Positions 43,593 through 56,219 of a stretch of DNA of 64,000 bases are shown here, one piece after another. The stretch's first letter is position 1; the number at the start of each line of letters is the position of its first letter. The translations under genes and the position numbers were made by a program. Below the pieces are notes generated by a model, which searched no databases, was not told the DNA's origin, and saw only the letters and a program-made list of their open reading frames with translations. The stretch comes from Persicaria tinctoria (taxonomy: Eukaryota > Streptophyta > Magnoliopsida > Caryophyllales > Polygonaceae), in NCBI GenBank assembly GCA_037127255.1, contig JBANSL010000017.1, forward strand, positions 46,881,745 through 46,945,744, read 5' to 3'.

Positions 43593-46264
43593 GGCTGAAA
43601 TTCTAAACAAACAAATGCAAACAAGAACATAAACAATGTCATGATAATTAAAAAAACACAAATTTAAGTTGATATATTCATGAAGAATGATTGCATAATT
43701 CATGAGCAAGAACAGATTTAACATGTGGATGATATATATAATTGACATTTCTTGTACACAAATGTTCCTATAAAAATTCGAAAAGATAATGGTTTACATG
43801 TCCGAAACCTTTTTTAGTTAAAAAAATTCAACAACTAATGGCTAGAAAATGCAACAGCTAGCATAACCAACATTTGGATTGAAGAAATTATGCAAACAAA
43901 GCCCAAAAAAGTGCAGCAGCATAACATCAATGAGTTAACTCCAAAACAGACCAAAATGGGCACACAAATCCTAGAAAGCTTACCTTCGGTTTGCTTATAC
44001 CAGAAGAAAGTAGAATCCCCAGAAGCAATCACCTTCACTTGAATTGAAAAGATGCACTTAGTTCAGCAATAATTCAACCCTCCTATCAAAAGACACAAAG
44101 GAATTGAAGTACATTAATCATAGATCAACTCATTCATGTATCATAAAATAGGGGAATCTAAGAAACGTCAAGACAAAGGCAAAGAAAATATCGAAAAAAC
44201 TAATTCCTTGAACTGATTCACAATGTTTAGTCACTAAATCATTAATAGGCTACCATGAGCATATGAGATCACAGAAACCAGACAAAAAAACACAAAAATA
44301 CATTAAAGAGTGGACTATTTACAGCATAAACAATCCTCTCTTTCTCTCACTCGATCATGAAGAGACACACAAGCCATGAATCATGGAGAAGCCAGAGAAC
44401 AATAAAAAAAAGTGTCAAAGTTCATCCATCATAAAGAAGAAAGTAATTGAAGGAGTGAAAAGACAACTCAACTAGAAAAGAGAGGTGAAAGGGTTCCCAA
44501 TGTTTTCTACAAGGCTTAAAGGCCTTACCCTCTCTTAAAACTAAATAAACAAAGTGCACCAAAGCTTAAAGATATACTCAAACAGTATCATTTAAATTTG
44601 TCTATCAAAGTCGAATCCTATATCTTGGTCAGGCATTGAATGCTAAAATAGTACAGGAAGATCAACTAAAATCACTACAAGTAAAGATATACTCATATAG
44701 ATGACCACAAAAAATTACCCACGAACAAAGATTAGGTCTTTTTAACAAGAAGTAAAGCATCTTGAATAAGTACATTATTTTGAAAGTTGGCTTAGTTCGG
44801 TATAAAACAAACACAACTTCAAAAAGAAAAAGAAAAAGATGCAAAATTGGAAAGAGTTGATGGACATCAAATTATCAGTTAATGAAACAGAAGCTCACTC
44901 GCTTACCATTGCATTTGGCAATGAACTTGATACAAATTGATGGAGCCAGTCAGATTATTATCAAAATAGCAAAAAGGTAAGCAACACTCCCTAGCCAATC
45001 ATAAATCAACTCATTCATGTATCATAAAAATAGGGGAGAAATCCAAGGAAAGTGAAGGCAAAGGAGAAGAAAAGAATAATTCATTGAACTGATTCACAAT
45101 GTTTAGTCTGAATTGGTAAATAGATAGAGGGGGCATAAAGCCAAAGAGTTAAAAAAAAAAGGCAAGACTAAACAAGAGTCTTATCGAAAAATACTACTCC
45201 CCACAAATTTCACCCTCAAAAGTACTTCTCACCACTTGCCACGTCACTCACAAGGATCCCCCACATGTTCTCACTCACAAAAGTAACATCGCTAGTCAAA
45301 CTACTCACATGCTACACCTAATCCTCATTGTAGACAAACTACCTACTAAAAGCTAATTAAATGAAGCAAAAAAGAATCATTTCTGCAAACATTTAAAAAG
45401 CAAACACACTATTACACGCTACCACTAGCAGCCACACAAGCAACCGACAGAAAGGAGCTTCACAAGCTTAGTCACTAAATGTTTAATACGTCATTAAATG
45501 TTTGAATAAAATAGGGGAGATAGTTGTGAATTTTAAATAAATGAATCTCTCATATAAAAATAAGTGTTTGCATCACAATTTTTGCCCTCTTATTACTTGA
45601 GTGCTACTACATCGTGATTACTTGTTGTCTTGATGTTTCCTACAACTTGTGGATCTATAAATGGAGAGCGGTCAAGCCAACGAATTCAATATCTAATTTC
45701 TTCAATGTCATCTATTTTCCTAGTGTATGTATGCTGGGAACTGTTCCCAGAGTCTCTCAACCCTCCAACCAACACCCAAGGAACTAGTAAAGCTCAAATA
45801 TAAACTAGAAGAAAATTCCAGTGCTCCTCTACCAGTCTATGCCATCAAATATCATGGTGTTGTAATGAAAATTTGCATTTTTTTGGGTCAAAATTTGCAT
45901 CATTTATATATTAAAATTTATAATTACTGTTTTCCAAAAAAAAAATGTAACTAGAAGATGCTTAATCACCATAAGATGAGATTAAAATGGAATAAATGTA
46001 ATAGAAATGAAGACAAAACACCTTTGCGTACAATTTTACCCGTAAAGAAAGACCACTGTCATGGACTAACTAGAAGACGATTTTAAAATGAACTGTTGTC
46101 AGAGTGATATTTAGTTGTAAAGAATTGCATTCAAGGCCTTAATTTTTCAAAAGAAAAAGAACTGGTTTGTGAGCTATTGAGCAAGATCCATAAGCAGCAT
46201 CACAAGGATTTTTACTTGTTCTACAGAAAACCATTTCCATTCTTAAGATAGCAGTATCACATAC
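43593..46264. other. CACTA 5' region between the acyl-CoA synthetase exon and TNP2
   Basis: Mostly A-rich intron-like sequence with no clear gene. A direct duplication is present: 44118-44235 and 44998-45110 both read caactcattcatgtatcataaaa and gaactgattcacaatgtttagtc. A 75-residue plus-strand frame at 45727 is not recognised. Confidence 0.6.
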
Positions 46265-46382
46265 CTTAATATAGTAGCAAGGAAGAGGGGGGCCACCACG
46301 ACCTATAGATGGGTCATTCGTTTCATAAAAAGTTCCACCAGCACAAGTTTCTGTCAGGCCATATGCTTGACCAATGGGAGCC
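46265..46382 (-). pseudogene. Captured exon of a long-chain acyl-CoA synthetase gene (LACS type)
   Basis: One 118-bp exon read on the minus strand: [20 protein letters not shown], then [22 protein letters not shown] is the AMP-binding signature of acyl-activating enzymes, which make acyl-CoA from fatty acids. The surrounding wording is that of plant LACS8/LACS9-type enzymes, as I recall them. It keeps an acceptor (ttcttag) and donor (gtatg), and frame is open throughout. No neighbouring LACS exon is visible on either side; the flanks look like intron. It lies inside the CACTA element between its 5' end and TNP2. It is a gene-fragment capture, not a functional enzyme. Confidence 0.85.
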
Positions 46383-46787
46383 CTAAGAAAAAGGGTTCAT
46401 ATAAGATATAAGCTACTATCGAGTCTCAATCAATGCACTCAAATTTTGTACTCATCCTCCCCAAGTCCCAACTCCCCACATGTACATCTTCATGTTAGCT
46501 AGGGTTATAACTTACAAATCATACCCAATGATAAATAGGAAGCCACCCCGTGGCCTATGCTTATAGATTTAGGCTTTAAGCTGTAATGATTTCATTGAAA
46601 GCAGATTCTCTCTCCTTCATTTTCTTTCTTTTCGTTTCTTCATGCACGAGAATAAGATTCTCATTCATAAGACCAGACAAACACAAAGGCACAAAACTGA
46701 ATCAAACTACTGCCTACTTTATTTTATTTTACATGGTTATGGATCTTATGGTATCACATCAGTGAAACTAGGGCCCAAAATAACACA

Positions 46788-46790
<3 letters not shown>

Positions 46791-46862
<72 letters not shown>
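46791..46862. repeat. (TA)n microsatellite
   Basis: About 36 TA units, inside the CACTA 5' region. Confidence 0.97.
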
Positions 46863-46864
<2 letters not shown>

Positions 46865-48468
46865 CAGGAAAGCAGCTGAAACTACTGCCGACTTTATTTA
46901 TTACTTTTGAAAACTCTAATCAACTCTCCTAAAAAATTACTCTTTCACTGTTGCCACTTGCTAGATGGAAGGCATGTATGCCAAAGTAACTTCAGCCGCT
47001 CAAGTACTATAAAACTCTAATGATATAGAAAACAAGGTCCAAAGATTCAGTGGCCACACACCTAGAAAATTCTAGAATTGAGTTGTATAATTCAACATGT
47101 ATCAAATATTCATGTTTTATCAGCTCTAAGAAACAAGGAATGATAATTCAAAAGCAGAAATCCATGCATTCACTTTACTTGCAAGGGCCCAGATAAAACA
47201 GATCCATCAAATTCAATTCAATCGACATGAACAGTTGAATCACAAGGATTAGATCCAAAATCCAAGAGGAAAACCGGATTTCCAGTCACAGTTAGACTCA
47301 AGTCAAATTGGAAGTGAACAAGATGATTTTTTTAAAAATTTTAAACAGGAAAAACAATCCCTACTCAGTCACATTCAGAGTCTCCAACAATGAAAAGGTA
47401 GAAAGGAACAAATTAGGCCCATCTAGTAACAAATACAAATTGTGAGTGACGAACAACAAATACAAATTGGAAGTGAACAAAAGAAAACATGAGAGACGAA
47501 ATCAAACCACATAAGAGACGAGCGCCTTGTGGGTTAGGGAGCAGACAAGCATCTTCTTCTGACAGGCTTCCTCTGAGACAACACATATAGGCTTGGGTTA
47601 GGGATTTAAGAAAATAAACAATAAACCAAAGGAGAATGAAGATGGAAAACAAATGAAACCAAACAAATAGGTTGAAATGTCAGATACCTTAAGTCGGCGA
47701 GAGGAGAAGATGAGTTGGGGTTTGGTACGTGGCTCAGTTCTGGAGATAAGTAGACTAAGGGTTAGAGCCTTAGAGCTAATTGAATGTGAAAAGAAACAAG
47801 AAACCAAAGTAGAATGAAGATGGGAAACAAACGAAGCCAAATGAATAGGTTGGAATGTCGGATACCTCGTCGGCGATGTAGGGTTTCAACTCTCGTCCAT
47901 TTTTGCAATCCTCGGAGTCGATGATGGCCGGAGAAATAAGGCAGAACTGAACACCAGTCGCCGAAGCCAACAAGTGGAACCTTGGATCTGGCGAGAGAGG
48001 AAGATGGCTAGCTTGGTGGGTTTGGTACGTTCTGGAGAGAGGAAGCACGATGGGGCTTAGAGCAGATTGAATGTGAGGGGAGAGAGAAGAAGATAGATTT
48101 ATTTTATGTTATAAATTTTGGGAAAGTAAGAAAAAGGAGGAAAAGGGTAAATTATTTTCTAAGTGTTAAAAGTTATTGGAAAAAGGGATGTCAAATTTTG
48201 CTCAAGTGTTAACATTACCTCCAAAATTTGGAAGCCCGGGCTCCGAATTTTTTTTCTAAGTGTGTGGATCCCGCTTTTTCCCCGTATAGCGCGCGTTTTG
48301 GTTTTTTTAGAACTAATAGTTTCACATCTGTCCAAATATTTGATCATCATCTATACTTCTTTAAACATCACAAAAAAAAATTAACCGATGTAATACATAA
48401 ATTTAACATCTGTTGATTTCTTGACAGACTTAAATGACATGATGTCTGATTGTCGTATTCTAGTAGTG
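46863..48468 (-). other. CACTA 5' end: leader exons with a duplication, and the right terminal repeat
   Basis: Positions 47621-47700 and 47797-47876 are diverged copies of one ~80-bp block (gagaatgaagatggaaaac, ataggttgaaatgtcagatacct). Each contains a minus-strand gtatc-ga donor-like site after gccgac/cgacgag, so the element may have two alternative leader exons. A tttggtacgt block is also duplicated (47715, 48020). From 48310 to 48468 ACATCTGT-type subterminal motifs lead to the terminal CACTACTAG. Confidence 0.6.
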
Positions 48469-50448
48469 GATTGAGTATATCAGTAGTCGACGTCGACCAG
48501 TGTGGTCGATGTCGAGTAGTCCTGCAGAAACTTTTGTGCGTCGACAAAGGTGGCCGAAGAGTGTGAGGATGGGAGCGAAGCGTGATCAGAAATAAACCAA
48601 GGTTTTGAGATTCGAAGTAAACAAATATGAAATAAAACTTACAAGAACGGGGTTTGCAACAACGATAACCAAACATGCATAAGACAAGATAAATATAGAT
48701 AATTATGCAATCACATAAAAGGAACAAGATTTCGCCTTTTCCAACAATTAGACAACTCTTTCAAGTAACCTTAATTGTATCTACCAATTTTATGTTTATA
48801 ATCCAAGTGATTAACCTGAATCTCATTTAATTATGGAGTAAACATAATAAAGATAGTTGATAATCAAAACATAATAAATATTGAATCTTTTACCTCAAAC
48901 CTGCATGGCTATCGTCGGGCTCACCCCGACCCTAAAAGTAGGTGGGCTACTCGCTCATCGCCATAGAAAGCATGATCGATGAAAGAAAATAACTTTGCAT
49001 TAAACTAAATTATTGACCTTTACAATCCTGGCACTCAACTTTCACAAAAGCGCCAAAACCCTAAAAGCCTTGAACTTCTAAACTCTCTACTTGCAATTGG
49101 AATGTCTCTCCGAAATTGAATGAATAGAAATCAGCTCCAATGGCTTTATTTATAGGGCTTAATCCTAGCTATTCTAGATAAGCAAGTTCTATCTATTCCT
49201 AAAGATATAATTCTTGATAAATAAAACATAAATCCTAAAAGGTAAATATCTAAATTTCCATGTGGTAACCTAAGTCTTCTCCATGTTGATCAATCTTTGA
49301 TAAAATTGGATATACTCGTCTTTTCTTCGTGCCCAAGTAGTCCATTCATCCTCAGATTGGCCCACTCGATCTCGGCCCAACAAAAGTGTAGTCGACGTCG
49401 ACCAGAGTAGTCGACGTTGAGTAGAATTATGCTCAATCTCGGCTATCTTGAAGGCATCTCGAGTATTCTCTCTTCATCGGACTCGAGTAAGGTTCAACTT
49501 TGGTCGACGTTGAGTAAAACACTTGACGTCAAGTACCGGTCGAGCTCGAGTGTCTTGCATCTTAATTCCTTCGTTGATTTTGCTCCTAGTTGTAGTCAAC
49601 GTCGAGTAAGTCTACCCGGTGTCGAGTACTTTCTGGCATTCGTCTCCTCCTTTTGGTTTCGTCCCGAAATAGCTCCAAATTCTGCAAAATCAAACCAAAA
49701 CTCGTGTAGACCTCTATTTCTAGCGAATAAGCTTATACTACACAAATTCAACAATGTCGACCATTGTCCCCAACGTCGAGTAGCATGTTCATCTCGAGTA
49801 CTTGCAAAATCAAAACAAACAATCGATCTCGAGCAGAAGCACTCGATCAAGTATATCAGTAGTCGACGTCGACCAGTGTGGTCAATGTCGAGTAGTCTTG
49901 CAGAAACTTTTGTACGTCACCAAAGGTGGCCGAAGAGTGTGAGGATGGGAGCGAAGCGTGATCAGAAATAAACCAAGGTTTTGAGAGATTCGAAGTAAAC
50001 AAATATGAAATAAAACTTCCAAGGTCGGGGTTTGTAACAACGATAACCAAACATGCATAACCAAAGAGGCATCTCGAGTACTCTCTTCGTCGGACTCAAG
50101 TAAGGTTCAGCTTTGGTCGACTTTGAGTAAAGTACTCGACGTCGAGTACCGGTCGAGCTCGAGTGTCTTACATCTTCATTCCTTCTTTGATTTTGCTCCT
50201 AGATGTAGTCGACGTCGAGTAAGTCTACCCGATGTCGAGTACTTTTTAGCATTCGTCTCCTCCTTTTGGTTTCGTCCCGAAATAGCTCTAAATTCTACAA
50301 AATCAAATCAAAACTCGTGTAGACCTCTATTTCTGGCTAATAAGTTTATACTACACAAATTCAATATATTCCCAAACCAAAATATGCAAAGTAATCAGAA
50401 TAAGGAGCTAAAATATGCACAAAATAATGGTTACTTTAGTGGACATCA
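48469..50448 (-). repeat. Family-B LTR (right part), with internal partial duplication
   Basis: Minus sense start TGATGTCCACT at 50448 after a polypurine tract. Block 49452-49755 repeats at 50067-50370, and 48472-48690 repeats at 49853-50062, so two partial LTR units lie head to tail. A TATA-like ctataaataaagcc is near 49145-49160 (minus sense). Actcgag and gtcgacgtcgag motifs are dense. The CACTA element sits at 48468. Open frames here (49417-49971 for example) are by-products of the repeats. Confidence 0.85.
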
Positions 50449-52073
50449 AATCACCCTATACTTAAGCTTGCTTGTCCCTAAGCAATAACTTGGACGGTCA
50501 TTTAGGAGAAACCTGCAAAAACTCTTAACATAGTGGATTCATTGTTATATTACCCAACACTCAATTGCCATCCTTGAAAAGGTACTTAGTGCATTCAAAT
50601 TTGTGCATGTGAATGAAAAGCAATTTCTCTGCACAAAAGGAGGTTATACAAAAAGTTTTCCCTACGACAAAGCATCAATAATCAAGAGGACTTTATGCAA
50701 GCTCAAAAATGAGTAGATAGGTAAAAGGCTTAAGGTGGGCAATTTTTGGTCATGTGGTGTTAAATCTAGGGAAATAGAGTAATTTCCAAATTTTCATACC
50801 ACATTTCTTCTTCATAAAATTTCTCACATTTCACTCATTCGCTCAATGCCGTTTTTTCAATAATAATGTTTTTACCTCTCTAACCTCAGCACTGCCTTCT
50901 TGGAGTCGCAAACATGGGTGTTATGAATGGTCCCAGATACTTAGTGCTTTGGACTCCTTACCTTGGTGTCCCATTCTGTGGAACTAACATCTCAACGCAG
51001 GCAGAGTCGATCTACCTTTATATTTTGAGGTGATCAGATTTTTTCTCACTCAATAAATTTTCCATAGACTTGAAACTTTCCTGCCAAACTCCAATAATGA
51101 TGATACAACACAAACACCATATAATATCTATATAAATGATTTCCATTCTCAACATAGTCCCCAGATAGGGAAATAAGGTAAAAATGGGCAATATATAAGG
51201 CATATGTGGAGCAATAATGATATAATGACATGCAAAGCTTATAATATGGCTTTTATGATGCAATTATGTATAGGTATGTCTAGGATTATGAATATGAGCA
51301 TAAATGGAAAATATAAAGTCCTTCATCCTCTTATTATGCAACATGTCAAAAGCAACATCAGTTTACCTCACTTTTGTGGTTTTACCTAAAAAATCGCACT
51401 TCATTGAGACCTCCCTTTACTAGGCAATCTTGTGCAATATCTCTAATGAATCCATATTTGTATCGTCGAGTCTTGCTTTGACTTTCATGACTCTTTTTCT
51501 TTGAACTCTTTCAAGCTTAGGGAGATGTCTCATAAAACAAACTTTTGGTTAAGCAATTAAGCGTAAAAATGAAAATTTTACCCAAAATTCATCACGTGTA
51601 ACCAAAATCATATAATAATAATAATAAGCTTTTTCCCCACCCCATACTTAGAATCTACAGTGTCCCCACTGTATAAATTTATGTAAAACAAGGGTAAAGG
51701 AAGGAGCTCGCCGAATAATGTGCCGATGAGTCAAATCAGGTGATGTCGAGTAGAATGTAAGTAGTCAACATCGAGTACAGTACTCGAAGTCGAGTACTAT
51801 TTGTAGCGTCGAGTGGAAGACTGAAGTCGAGGGTGTTCCTGGGTGGTTGAAGTCGAGTTGAGTACTCGACATCGAGTACAATATGTAGTGTCGAGTGGAA
51901 GACTGAAGTTGACGGTGTTCCTGGGTGGTCGACATCGAGTAGTCTACTGTGGTCGTCCCTCCTTGTAGTCGACATCGACTTGGCCTTAGTCGATTTTGAC
52001 TATTTTGTCAAGGACTTCGTCTCCCTCTATTCGCGATCCTTTACGCTTCTAGGCCTGAAAGTTGTTAACTTCC
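50449..52073 (-). repeat. Family-B 3' interior, minus-strand copy
   Basis: Matches the plus-strand copy at 6700-7284 (cacttagtgc-ttggactcc, aaacatgggtgt). At 51760-51960 a ~90-bp unit with ctgggtggt, cgagt-gactcgac and gtggaagactgaagt is tandemly duplicated. The end at 52073 is where the Athila element's LTR begins, with cttcc as the flanking bases. Confidence 0.75.
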
Positions 52074-53338
52074 TGACAGGACGAAATCGTTGTGCTTCCT
52101 ATCAAAAGAATATCCAAACTAACCGACTAGTATAGCTAGTAAGTTCGGAGTCGATCCACAGGGAACTACCATTACTTTATGTGTTATAATCACCAACAAG
52201 AGTAAACAAGGGGGTTGTAGAGATGTAAAGATGAAAATAACTCAAGAAGTGAATAATGGTGATGGTTGTAAACAATGATGAATGAGATGTTTCACCTACG
52301 AATCTCAACTTTGGTTCGTCTCCTTGATCATAGTTCTTCCTTCTAATTGTGTCTTTTCTATCATCCACTCTTATCTTGATTTAAATAGATTATTAGTCCT
52401 ATGAGTCCTAATAATCCCTTACTCCTAGGCAATCTTAACACGGATTAAGGTTTAATCCTAGGAATAGCACTAAGTCTCAAGATATATTAAGCTTATAAGC
52501 AATATTAATTCCCTAAAGAACTAACATTTAACCTATAGTCAATTTCCTATACAATCAAGCTTTTCTATGAGATCCACTCAATTGTATTTGCTACTTTGGA
52601 TTAGGTTTCACAAACGTATGAATGAAAACCCTAGCAATGATGCAATTCTAACGAGGTCGCGAAACAAGGTAGAATCAACACCATCAAGCAATTAAAGCGC
52701 AAAGAAATTGAAGAAGATAATAGAAATAAACTAGAATTCCAAACTCACAATTCAACAAAACCAAGTCTTGATCGTAGGCAAAACACGATGAGTTTAGTTG
52801 CTCATGCTTCTAAACGGCGTCTCTCAATTCTTCAAAGGATAAAAGATAACTCAAAAGCATCTAAAATAAGTTTTTATAAACCTAGGAACACCGTCAAAAT
52901 AACCTAGAAAGTATTTTCCAAAGATAGGCCCAACATAGAAAATACGTAAACTCTGCGCTAAATCGGCCAAGACAAAACCGCAGGTGCTGCCTTGAAAACC
53001 GCGGGTGCTTCCCAGAATTGGTGACCTGCTGGATTGGCCGCGGGTGCGGTTTCTGTGGCCGCGGGTGCGGTTTTCTACCTTCTCTTGTATTCCCTTTGCC
53101 TCTTTCTTGTGCATTCCAACTTGGCTTCTCTAGCTCATTCTTGCCTCCATATGATCCATATGACTCTAATGAATGACCTCCTCCATTCTTCGAATCTGCA
53201 ATTACTCGCTAAACTTGTGTAGATCCCGCACTTAAACATCAAATGAGCAAACAAGCAAACTAACCCCTTAACATGCAATATATACACCTAAATGACCCTA
53301 AAACTACTCTATAATGCCTATCTAAATATGCATTATCA
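52074..53338 (-). repeat. 3' LTR of the Athila element (1265 bp)
   Basis: Minus sense start TGATAATGCATATT, end TTTCGTCCTGTCA. Near the end cctgtggatcgactcc matches other gypsy LTR ends here. A cluster of ccgcgggtgc motifs lies at 52977-53068. Confidence 0.9.
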
Positions 53339-53358
53339 AACTCCCCCACACTTAGCCT

Positions 53359-54838
53359 TTTGCTTGTCCTCGAGCAAAACAAAACATTTATGAGTCATTC
53401 ATCCCACAAACACAATCCTTCATGCAATAGCCTCATCAAAAGCAACATCTTATCAAAGTGCAAACAGAGACAAGACAAACAAATGTCCTAGCAAGTATTT
53501 ATGTGATCAAGTAACCCGCATGCTTACACATCCAACCTCACCGGGAATAAAGTGTTTTCGCTCTTACTCAAGTGTTTAGGTTTATCAATGAACACTCAAA
53601 CTCTATCCAAAATGCAACTAAGCTACATAAGAATTGAAGTTGAATCACAATCTCCACCGTGGATGGCATTACCGGCAAAAATCATCATGAGGTCTTTTAT
53701 GGGTTGTAATGGGGCCAAGGTAGAAACATAAGGTATGGAACAATTTAGGCCATGTGGTGCTCATAATCCGGGAACTAAGGAAGCAACCAAATCACAATAC
53801 CACTCATAAACTCATACCATAACTCTACAATGTAATACAACTCCAATCTCAAGCATACAACTTTACAAACCATACTCAACTCATTCCTTTTTTTTTTCTT
53901 CTTTTTTTTTTTCTTTTTTTTTCATGCTATATCAAATGATTTTCCTTGACTTTTACCCCTAAGTGAATTTTATCCTCCTTAGGCCCCAAGTAATGAATGT
54001 ACTAGCACTAATCAAACATATCATAAGAGTCAATCAAACATACAATCCACCACTATAAACCAACATCCACAATATAAATATTCACCAACCATTCCTAATT
54101 CCCGGATAGGGTCAGGCTATAATTGGCTATGAAAAATCTTGTGGAGCTACAAAAGAATAGATAATTAGGCTCAAATTGGCTTAAAGCAGAGGATCATATG
54201 TAAGGTAGAATAGAGTCAAATAGGGCTAATAAAGGTGCCTCAATCATGTGAAATTCACCAATAACAAACATATAAGTACAACCTTGATATAGATAACAAA
54301 ATCAATTCCAAGAGGTAGAAGCATTGGAGAGTATTCACACACATGAAACAAGAGCAAAAGGACTCAATGAAGTGTAGTCCCAATAAGGCCAAAAATCTAT
54401 CTCACAAGGTTAAATTTTTGTTAGATTTTAGTCATGCTAGGAACTCAGATCATACAAGTTCAATTATGTTCACCTAGCTATGTTTCACATAAAAAACTAT
54501 AAGTGGGATAAGGCTAGAGCAATTCAAACATGTCATGGGACTTATATGATCATAATTTCAATAAAATTTTGAGAACTCACTTGGCTTGGTGGTTGTTTAA
54601 ACAATGACATATTTTATGCAAATGCATGATTTCTTTTTTCTTTTTCATTTTTTCCAATTTTTTTTCATAAAATAAAACTAAGATGCAAAGCATTAAGATG
54701 AATGTTATGCAAAATAATTTAAACATGCTCGATATGCAATGCAACTCTAATATGTACACTAATCCCCTCCCCCACACTTGAAGTTTTCATTGTCTCAATG
54801 AAATCAAAACAACAAAAATTAGAAAGAGTAAAGGAGAA
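53359..54838 (-). repeat. 3' interior of the Athila element
   Basis: Non-coding. Positions 53339-54150 match the 3' interior of the non-autonomous element at 31470-32318. A T-rich tract (53885-53923) and cattgagacaatg near 54790 (minus sense) are shared landmarks. Confidence 0.85.
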
Positions 54839-54858
54839 GAAAAGTAAAACTCACAAGC

Positions 54859-56219
54859 TCACTGGTATGGCGGAGGTGGAGGTAGAGGCTGGTATGGTGG
54901 GAACGCCGGATAGGCAAAGTGAAAGAACTCCTCCTGGCGCTGATGCAAGCGCTCAATAGCCTCCATCTGAACCATGTGGGCCTCAATCTGGAAACGGTGA
55001 GACTCCTCCTGGCGACGATCATACTCAGCCTGATGCTGAACAAGCTGGGCATGCGTCTCCCGAATCGTGGTAAAGTCCATGGAGAAGCCCTGGACATCAT
55101 GTGGAATGTAGGAGACCTCCTGGTGCAGGTCTTGCTGGTTCTCCCACAAGTCGTGCTCCTCAACTCTCAAGGACTCCATCTGTCGCTGAACTGCCCATAA
55201 GGAGGGCTCATCCCCTCTAGAAGTGCTAGAAGAGCCAGCACCCCCATGAGATGGCCCAGGCTGAAAATACATGGGCTCGCTGGGCTGAACATCCTCTTCC
55301 TCCTCCTCTGCCTCATCATCAGCTGGTCCAAATCCCAAAGCAAGGAGCGCTTAGGGATCATCGGGAGGAATGTAGAAATCCTCAGCCGTCGGTCCAAAGG
55401 GGAAATTCCTAGGTAGCCTAATGCGATGGACATTGTTCTTCCCTGCCTGCCAGATGAAGGAGGGACCCTCTCCCACCAAATGATTTGCCCTCTTTAACGC
55501 CGACAAGTCTAAGAGGTAAAGGTCATTCACCGAATCCTGAAGGTCTGAAGTGCCAACCCCATGCTCGAAAGCTATCAAAGTGATAAGACCCCCAAAACCG
55601 ATAGACGATGTCTTCTTTATCACCGCCTTGCAGTGCTCTAAAAACAAATCCACCCAATCCAGAATGTACTCACCTTCCGGAGTCAAACACCATAGAAAAG
55701 CCAAAGCGCTCAAAGACACCTTATTGACCTCCGCTTGCCCTAGGAAGGTGTTATTCAAGACCTTGTGACAAAGACGTAGGGGTGGGTGGAGGATGATGTA
55801 GTTATATTCTCCTGCCTTGGGCTGCATGAGACGGCCAGTCGTTCTCTGCCAGAAGTTTATGATCATAGACTTGGGGATTCTGGACTAGTCATTGGTGGGT
55901 TGGGCGGATACTCCAAAGGCTCTAGCAAATCGTCTCCTATCTGAATCATAAACCCTTCCCCTTAGCCTAAACTCAATGCCACCATCCCGCTTTTCCCTCA
56001 ACGTACTCAAGAATTCACAAACTAGGCTTGGATAAGTCGGGGCATTCTTTGAAACAAATTCTTTCAAACCTCCTTTTTCTAACAATTTCCGCACTGTTTG
56101 CTACATCCTAAGTATTCTCAAAGAGGGCACATGAAAGAATTTTGTCGATAATATCTCTCGACCCTCAAGTTTATCCCATTTCTTCCTTTGTTCACTAGAC
56201 AAACCATGGGGTCTCGGCA
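54859..56219 (-). pseudogene. ATHILA ORF1-like gene of the Athila element
   Basis: Start MPRPHGLSSEQRKKW at 56219. Then LLEKGGLKEF and PTYPSLVCEFLSTL (near 56060), AGEYNYIILHPPLRLCHKVL, GLITLIAFEHGV and FPFGPTAEDFYIPP (55800-55350), and an acidic, Gln-rich, coiled-coil-like tail ending PPYQPLPPPPPYQ (54859). All pieces lie in one frame, broken by stops near 56104, 55883 and 55349. This is the ATHILA ORF-1 family, of unknown function, found between pol and the 3' LTR. The three stops argue against a full product. Confidence 0.8.

Larger units (their letters stand above)
25949..48468 (-). mobile_element. CACTA (En/Spm-type) DNA transposon, 22.5 kb, with nested insertions
   Basis: Left end CACTACTACAAAAC, right end complement CACTACTAGAATACG; about 22 of the first 28 bases agree. 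The three-base duplication GAT is at 25946-25948 and 48469-48471. An uninterrupted relative of the insertion site is present at 49840-49865. Genes run on the minus strand: TNP2 transposase first (43592-40200), then a second gene ending in a Ulp1-like protease (39567-27128). ACATCTGT-type subterminal motifs occur near both ends. About 10.7 kb is later insertion or capture. Both genes carry breaks, so this copy probably needs a helper element. Confidence 0.93.

Noticed and set aside
45727..45954. 75-residue plus-strand frame in the CACTA 5' region
   Set aside because: No family recognised and opposite in strand to the CACTA genes; could be another captured fragment but there is no evidence.
49417..49971. 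184-residue open frame on the plus strand
   Set aside because: It lies across duplicated LTR blocks rich in gtcgac/actcgag motifs; its wording (SSSVLHL, RRVSLP) repeats with the DNA repeat at 50123-50488 and matches no protein.
54819..55163. 114-residue minus-strand frame rich in Arg/Ser
   Set aside because: Alternative frame of the ATHILA ORF1-like tail, which reads convincingly in the 54859-55338 frame.
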